8,888 bases of DNA from Myxococcales bacterium (GTDB lineage: Bacteria > Myxococcota > Polyangia > Polyangiales > Polyangiaceae): positions 5,087 to 13,974 of the forward strand of contig PLXW01000081.1 in assembly GCA_003151595.1 (NCBI GenBank). Direction: 5' to 3'. Of the stretch, positions 6,158-8,888 are shown piece after piece. The translations under genes were made by a program, and so were the position numbers. The notes beneath the pieces are model-generated. The model was not told the DNA's origin and did no database searches. It worked only from the letters and a program-made list of their open reading frames with translations. The stretch's first letter is position 1. The number at the start of each line of letters is the position of its first letter.

Positions 6158-7096
6158 ATGATCCACGACGACGTGCTCCACACGATTGGGCACACACCGC
6201 TCGTACGCCTGCGGAAGGTCGTTCCCGAAGGGTGCGCCGAGATCGTCGTGAAGCTCGAGTTCTTCTCTCCCGGCGGGAGCATCAAGGACCGAGCGGCGCT
6301 GGCGATGATCGAAGACGGCGAGAAGCGCGGCTTGCTGAAACCCGGCGCGATCGTCGTCGAAGCGAGCGCAGGGAACACCGGCGTGGGCCTGGCGATGGTG
6401 TGCGCCGTGCGCGGGTACCGCTGCATCATCGTGCTTCCCGAGGGGACGTCGCGCGAGAAGCGCGCGGTGCTCGGCGCGTTCGGCGCGGAGATCGTCTGCG
6501 CGCGCAGCGACGTCGATGCGTCGGACCCCGAAGGGTACATCGGCAAGGCGGAGCAGCTGGCGAAGGAGCTCGGCGCGTTCAACCCCGACCAGTTCGAGAA
6601 CCGCGCCAACCCCGGCGCGCACTACGCGACGACGGGGCCCGAGATCGTCGCCGCGTGCGACGGGAAGCTCGATGCGTTCGTGGCCTGCGTGGGATCGGGC
6701 GGCACGCTCGGAGGCATCTCGCGCTACTTGAAAGCGCATGTGCCCGGGATCGTCATCTACGGCGCCGCGCCCGACCACGCCGGGTGCGCGGGGCCGTACG
6801 GCGGAACGCTGGTCGAAGGGATCGTGGAGGACGTCGCGTCGTGCGCCGGCCAAGGTGCGGCGCCGGACGCGATCGTTCGCGTGCACGACAAGGACGCGGT
6901 GGCGATGACGCTCCGCCTCGCGCGCGAGGAGGCGATCCTCGGTGGAGGCTCAGCCGGAGTGGCCGTGTGCGCTGCGATCGAGATCGCGCGGAAGCTCGGG
7001 CGTGGGAAGCGCGTGGTCACGATCGTCCCGGACACCGGTCGCAACTATCTGTCGTCGTACTTCGACGACGAGTGGCGCCGCGCGCGCGACCTTTGA
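6158..7096 (+). CDS. PLP-dependent cysteine synthase / cystathionine beta-synthase-type enzyme
   Basis: This is a fold-type II PLP enzyme of 312 residues that would join sulfide or homocysteine to a serine-derived aminoacrylate, giving cysteine or cystathionine. Lys43 in PGGSIKDR is the Schiff-base lysine. ASAGNTGVGLA (69-79) is the substrate carboxylate loop (TSGNTG in CysK), ENRANPGAHYATTGPEI (147-163) is a conserved segment, and GSGGT (179-183) binds the PLP phosphate. The C-terminus PDTGRNYLSSYFDDEW (291-306) is more like cystathionine beta-synthase (RNY...W) than CysK (GERYLST). No Bateman/CBS regulatory domain follows. The length equals that of a bare catalytic domain. The ATG at 6158 begins the conserved first strand (LHTIGHTPLVRL), though no Shine-Dalgarno precedes it. 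A lipoprotein gene follows 37 bp later on the same strand. Family is certain; acceptor specificity is not, so I give no symbol. Confidence 0.93.
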   Translation: MIHDDVLHTIGHTPLVRLRKVVPEGCAEIVVKLEFFSPGGSIKDRAALAMIEDGEKRGLLKPGAIVVEASAGNTGVGLAMVCAVRGYRCIIVLPEGTSREKRAVLGAFGAEIVCARSDVDASDPEGYIGKAEQLAKELGAFNPDQFENRANPGAHYATTGPEIVAACDGKLDAFVACVGSGGTLGGISRYLKAHVPGIVIYGAAPDHAGCAGPYGGTLVEGIVEDVASCAGQGAAPDAIVRVHDKDAVAMTLRLAREEAILGGGSAGVAVCAAIEIARKLGRGKRVVTIVPDTGRNYLSSYFDDEWRRARDL

Positions 7097-7118
7097 TCGC
7101 GATTCGTTCGCGATCGAA
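7092..7118. other. Inverted repeat / hairpin overlapping the enzyme's stop codon
   Basis: GATCGCGA at 7095-7102 pairs with TCGCGATC at 7108-7115 around a five-base TTCGT loop. A T-G wobble and two T-A pairs can extend the stem to 7092 and 7118. The left arm includes the TGA of the PLP enzyme gene. No T-run follows (the next bases are GTAGGCT), so it is not a classic intrinsic terminator. It immediately precedes a -10-like TAGGCT, so it could be an operator for the lipoprotein gene or a weak transcript 3' structure. Confidence 0.45.
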
Positions 7119-7119
7119 G

Positions 7120-7125
7120 TAGGCT
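7120..7125 (+). promoter_or_regulatory. Possible -10 element (TAGGCT) for the lipoprotein gene
   Basis: TAGGCT fits TANNNT and ends eight bases before the ATG at 7134, the spacing expected for a leaderless transcript. The interval CGGGCGCG holds no Shine-Dalgarno. The position where a -35 would be is occupied by the inverted repeat at 7092-7118. Confidence 0.3.
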
Positions 7126-7133
7126 CGGGCGCG

Positions 7134-7868
7134 ATGCGTCCGCTCGCTCTCGCGCTCACCGCGTCGCTCATCGCGTCGGCGTTCGCGCTCTGCGGATGCG
7201 CGGAGGAGCGCGTGTCGCTCGTCGGCGGTCCGCGCGAGTACGTCGCCAGCGACTACTCCGAAGTGTTGAAGCGCTGGACGCGGAGCCAGAGCCTCATCGA
7301 CGTCACGCAGCTCGACGACATGCTCACGGTCACCGCCACGTTCGAGTCGTGGGACTTCCGCTGGGCGTACGTGATTCGCTACGCGCAGGACTATCGGCTC
7401 ACGGTCGAGCAGCGGCGCGCGCTCCTGGAGACGACGCTCAAGGAGTCGACGCAGTCGCATCAGTTCTACGTCGCGCTCTACGGCGCGAACTGGCGCTGGG
7501 TCGATCTCACGCGGCCGAACAGCGCGTGGATCGTTCGCCTCATCGACGACGCGGGCGACGAGACCGCGCCCACCCAGATCGAGCACATCGCGAAGCCGGG
7601 CCCGCTCGAGCGGACGTACTTCCCATACACGACCACCTGGCGGCAGGTCTTCCGCATCCGCTTTCCGCGCGTCGCGCCCGATGGGCGCCCGACGATCGCC
7701 TCGAACACGAAGTGGATCGGGCTGCGCTTCGCCGGCGCGCAAGGGAACGAAGAGCTTCGCTGGACGATGGACGCCGAAGAGGCGCGGAAGATGGCGCTCG
7801 TCGATGGCGACTCGATCACGGACGGCGAGTCCGCGCTCCGCGCGGATCGGTCTACACCGGACGAGTAA
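7134..7868 (+). CDS. Predicted lipoprotein of unknown function
   Basis: I do not recognise this 244-residue protein. Residues 1-21 are a short lipoprotein signal peptide: Arg2, a hydrophobic core LALALTASLIASAFAL, then the lipobox LCGC with Cys22 as the lipidated residue. The mature part begins AEERVSLV, so no Asp follows the Cys to suggest inner-membrane retention. The body is rich in Trp, Arg and Tyr (FESWDFRWAYVIRY 70-83, GANWRWVDL 117-125, TYFPYTTTWRQVFRIRFPRV 161-180) and looks like a beta-rich envelope domain with a helical stretch at 91-108. GRPTIASNTKWIGLRFAGA (184-202) resembles a strand pair. The start is set by the signal peptide; the frame is open further upstream, but that is antisense-like overlap with the preceding gene. 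The stop lies only 3 bp from the convergent gene's stop. Function and partners are unknown. Confidence 0.85.
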   Translation: MRPLALALTASLIASAFALCGCAEERVSLVGGPREYVASDYSEVLKRWTRSQSLIDVTQLDDMLTVTATFESWDFRWAYVIRYAQDYRLTVEQRRALLETTLKESTQSHQFYVALYGANWRWVDLTRPNSAWIVRLIDDAGDETAPTQIEHIAKPGPLERTYFPYTTTWRQVFRIRFPRVAPDGRPTIASNTKWIGLRFAGAQGNEELRWTMDAEEARKMALVDGDSITDGESALRADRSTPDE

Positions 7869-7871
7869 CGC

Positions 7872-8888
7872 TCAGAGCGTCGCCAGCACTTCGAGCAGCG
7901 GCGGGAACGTCATCAAGAGATCTTGAGCCGTCGCGCGATCGCCGACGAGCACCACCGCGCCTCCCGGGCCTGCCGTCGCCGTCTCCGGCGCCTTGCCGTG
8001 GGCGAGCGTCTGCATGGGGAAGATGAAGTCGCCCGGTCGCGCGGTGCCGGAGCGCTCGCCGCTCTCCTTGGTGATCGTGACTTCACCGATGCCGACGATC
8101 AGAATCCCGACCGGCTTCCCCTCGGCGACGAGCACTTCGCCGGGCGCGAGCGTGCGGAGCGTCAGCTTGCTCGTGAGGTGCTCGCGGAGCGACATGTCGA
8201 AGCGCTCGCCGAGCGGTCCCATGGTGACGCCGGCTTTCGCTTGAACGCCGTCCGCGACGGCGCGCAGATCCTCTTCGACCCACGGGCAGGTGCGGAAGGC
8301 GTCGGCCACCGCGGCGTCGTCCCACGTCGCGATCGTCGCCTTCTGCGAGTTGCACACCAGGCGAAGCGCGACGCCGGGCACCAGAGAGCCGCGGCTTCGA
8401 AGAACCGCGTTCTTCGAGAGGCGAAGGGCGGGCGCGTCGACGATCGTCGCCGACACGTCGATGTCTCCTTCGATGACGAGCGCCAACGCGAAGTGGGAGA
8501 CCTCTTCTTCGATCGTGATGCCGTGAATCGTCGCCGCCTGCCCGAACGCTTCCCGCGCGTCGTCCGGCAAGTCGCCCAGCGCTTCCACCGCTTCGAGATC
8601 GAGCAGCGTGGGGCCGAGGCGCGGGCGAGTCGGCAGGCCGGACGGCATGGGCGCCACGGGCATCGAGCTCGGAGGAGGCGCCGTCGGGCGCGCGGACTGC
8701 GGAACCTGCGACGCTTTCGGCGGACTCGGCGTGGGCGCGCTGGATGGAAGCGGAACGATCGACGGCGCGCCGGTGGAGACGACCGAATCGACGAGCTCGA
8801 GGAGATCGAGCGGAGGGGGCGACGAAGCGTGCGCCGGTGTGGAGTCGACCTTCGGCGGAGGGGGCGGAGGGGGCGCGGGCGCTTTCGA
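7872..8888 (-). CDS. Tandem cNMP-binding-like domain protein with proline-rich linker (N-terminus off the right edge)
   Basis: The frame is open to the right edge, so the first 338 residues seen are the C-terminal part of a longer protein. In window numbering, residues 1-95 are a Pro/Ser/Ala-rich linker (PPPPPPP, SSPPPLDLLELVDSV). Residues ~100-210 and ~230-338 both resemble cyclic-nucleotide-binding beta-rolls. The second is clearer: LAPGEVLVAEGKPVGILIVG (247-266), then GEVTI, and ARPGDFIFPMQTL (283-295). The phosphate-binding cassette normally has an Arg in PRxA; here the region reads GKAPETATA (298-306), without that Arg, so ligand binding is doubtful. No helix-turn-helix follows the last domain, so it is not a CRP-type regulator. 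An internal ATG at 8663 is an unlikely start because coding continues unbroken upstream. The missing N-terminus probably holds another domain. Domain calls are by eye. Confidence 0.82.
   Translation of the reverse strand, partial: SKAPAPPPPPPPKVDSTPAHASSPPPLDLLELVDSVVSTGAPSIVPLPSSAPTPSPPKASQVPQSARPTAPPPSSMPVAPMPSGLPTRPRLGPTLLDLEAVEALGDLPDDAREAFGQAATIHGITIEEEVSHFALALVIEGDIDVSATIVDAPALRLSKNAVLRSRGSLVPGVALRLVCNSQKATIATWDDAAVADAFRTCPWVEEDLRAVADGVQAKAGVTMGPLGERFDMSLREHLTSKLTLRTLAPGEVLVAEGKPVGILIVGIGEVTITKESGERSGTARPGDFIFPMQTLAHGKAPETATAGPGGAVVLVGDRATAQDLLMTFPPLLEVLATL

Noticed and set aside
6140..7122. Open frames overlapping the PLP enzyme on both strands
   Set aside because: They have Arg/Ala-rich shadow composition and no family motifs, while the frame at 6158 carries every PLP-enzyme motif.
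8648..8663. Internal ATGs as the start of the tandem beta-roll protein
   Set aside because: The same frame continues without a stop to the window edge as a proline-rich linker, so the true start lies beyond 8888.

Overview
The window is very GC-rich with strong G/C preference at third codon positions. The gene set includes a degenerate PilZ protein of the type common in myxobacteria, an orphan lipoprotein, and a proline-rich protein with cyclic-nucleotide-binding-like folds. Together these suggest a chromosomal segment of a myxobacterium (Myxococcota, perhaps a Polyangia-type genome). That assignment is an inference from style and gene families; there is no rRNA or marker gene for placing it firmly. 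I see no tRNA, rRNA, insertion sequence, phage gene or CRISPR array.

Left part: the N-terminal three quarters of a leucyl aminopeptidase (M17, pepA) runs leftward off the window. A 264-bp divergent intergenic region separates it from a rightward gene (1340-2200) for an unrecognised basic, Ala/Ser/Thr-rich protein with histone-H1-like low-complexity ends. Between the stop of that gene and the stop of the convergent antiporter gene, almost all of the ~305 bp is a degenerate tandem array of a 21-bp unit (about 13-14 copies). Many units carry the near-palindrome ACTCGGTCGAGT.

Centre: a leftward three-gene cluster reads, in transcription order, PilZ-like protein (5904-5398), 40-bp full gap (5358-5397), cation:proton antiporter A with signal peptide and proline-rich tail (5357-3819), then cation:proton antiporter B (3822-2506). 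A and B overlap by 4 bp (ATGA), so they are probably translationally coupled. The two antiporters differ in sequence, ends and ion-site residues (Asn-Asp versus Ala-Asp), which raises the possibility of a two-subunit exchanger.

Right part: a rightward PLP-dependent cysteine synthase / cystathionine beta-synthase-type enzyme (6158-7096) is followed after 37 bp by a 244-aa lipoprotein of unknown function (7134-7868). A hairpin overlaps the enzyme's stop codon. The lipoprotein gene converges, with only 3 bp between stop codons, on a leftward gene that enters from the right edge. That gene encodes a proline-rich linker and two degenerate cNMP-binding-like domains.

The strongest candidates for something undescribed are the 21-bp array next to the basic protein gene and the PilZ/antiporter/antiporter operon.
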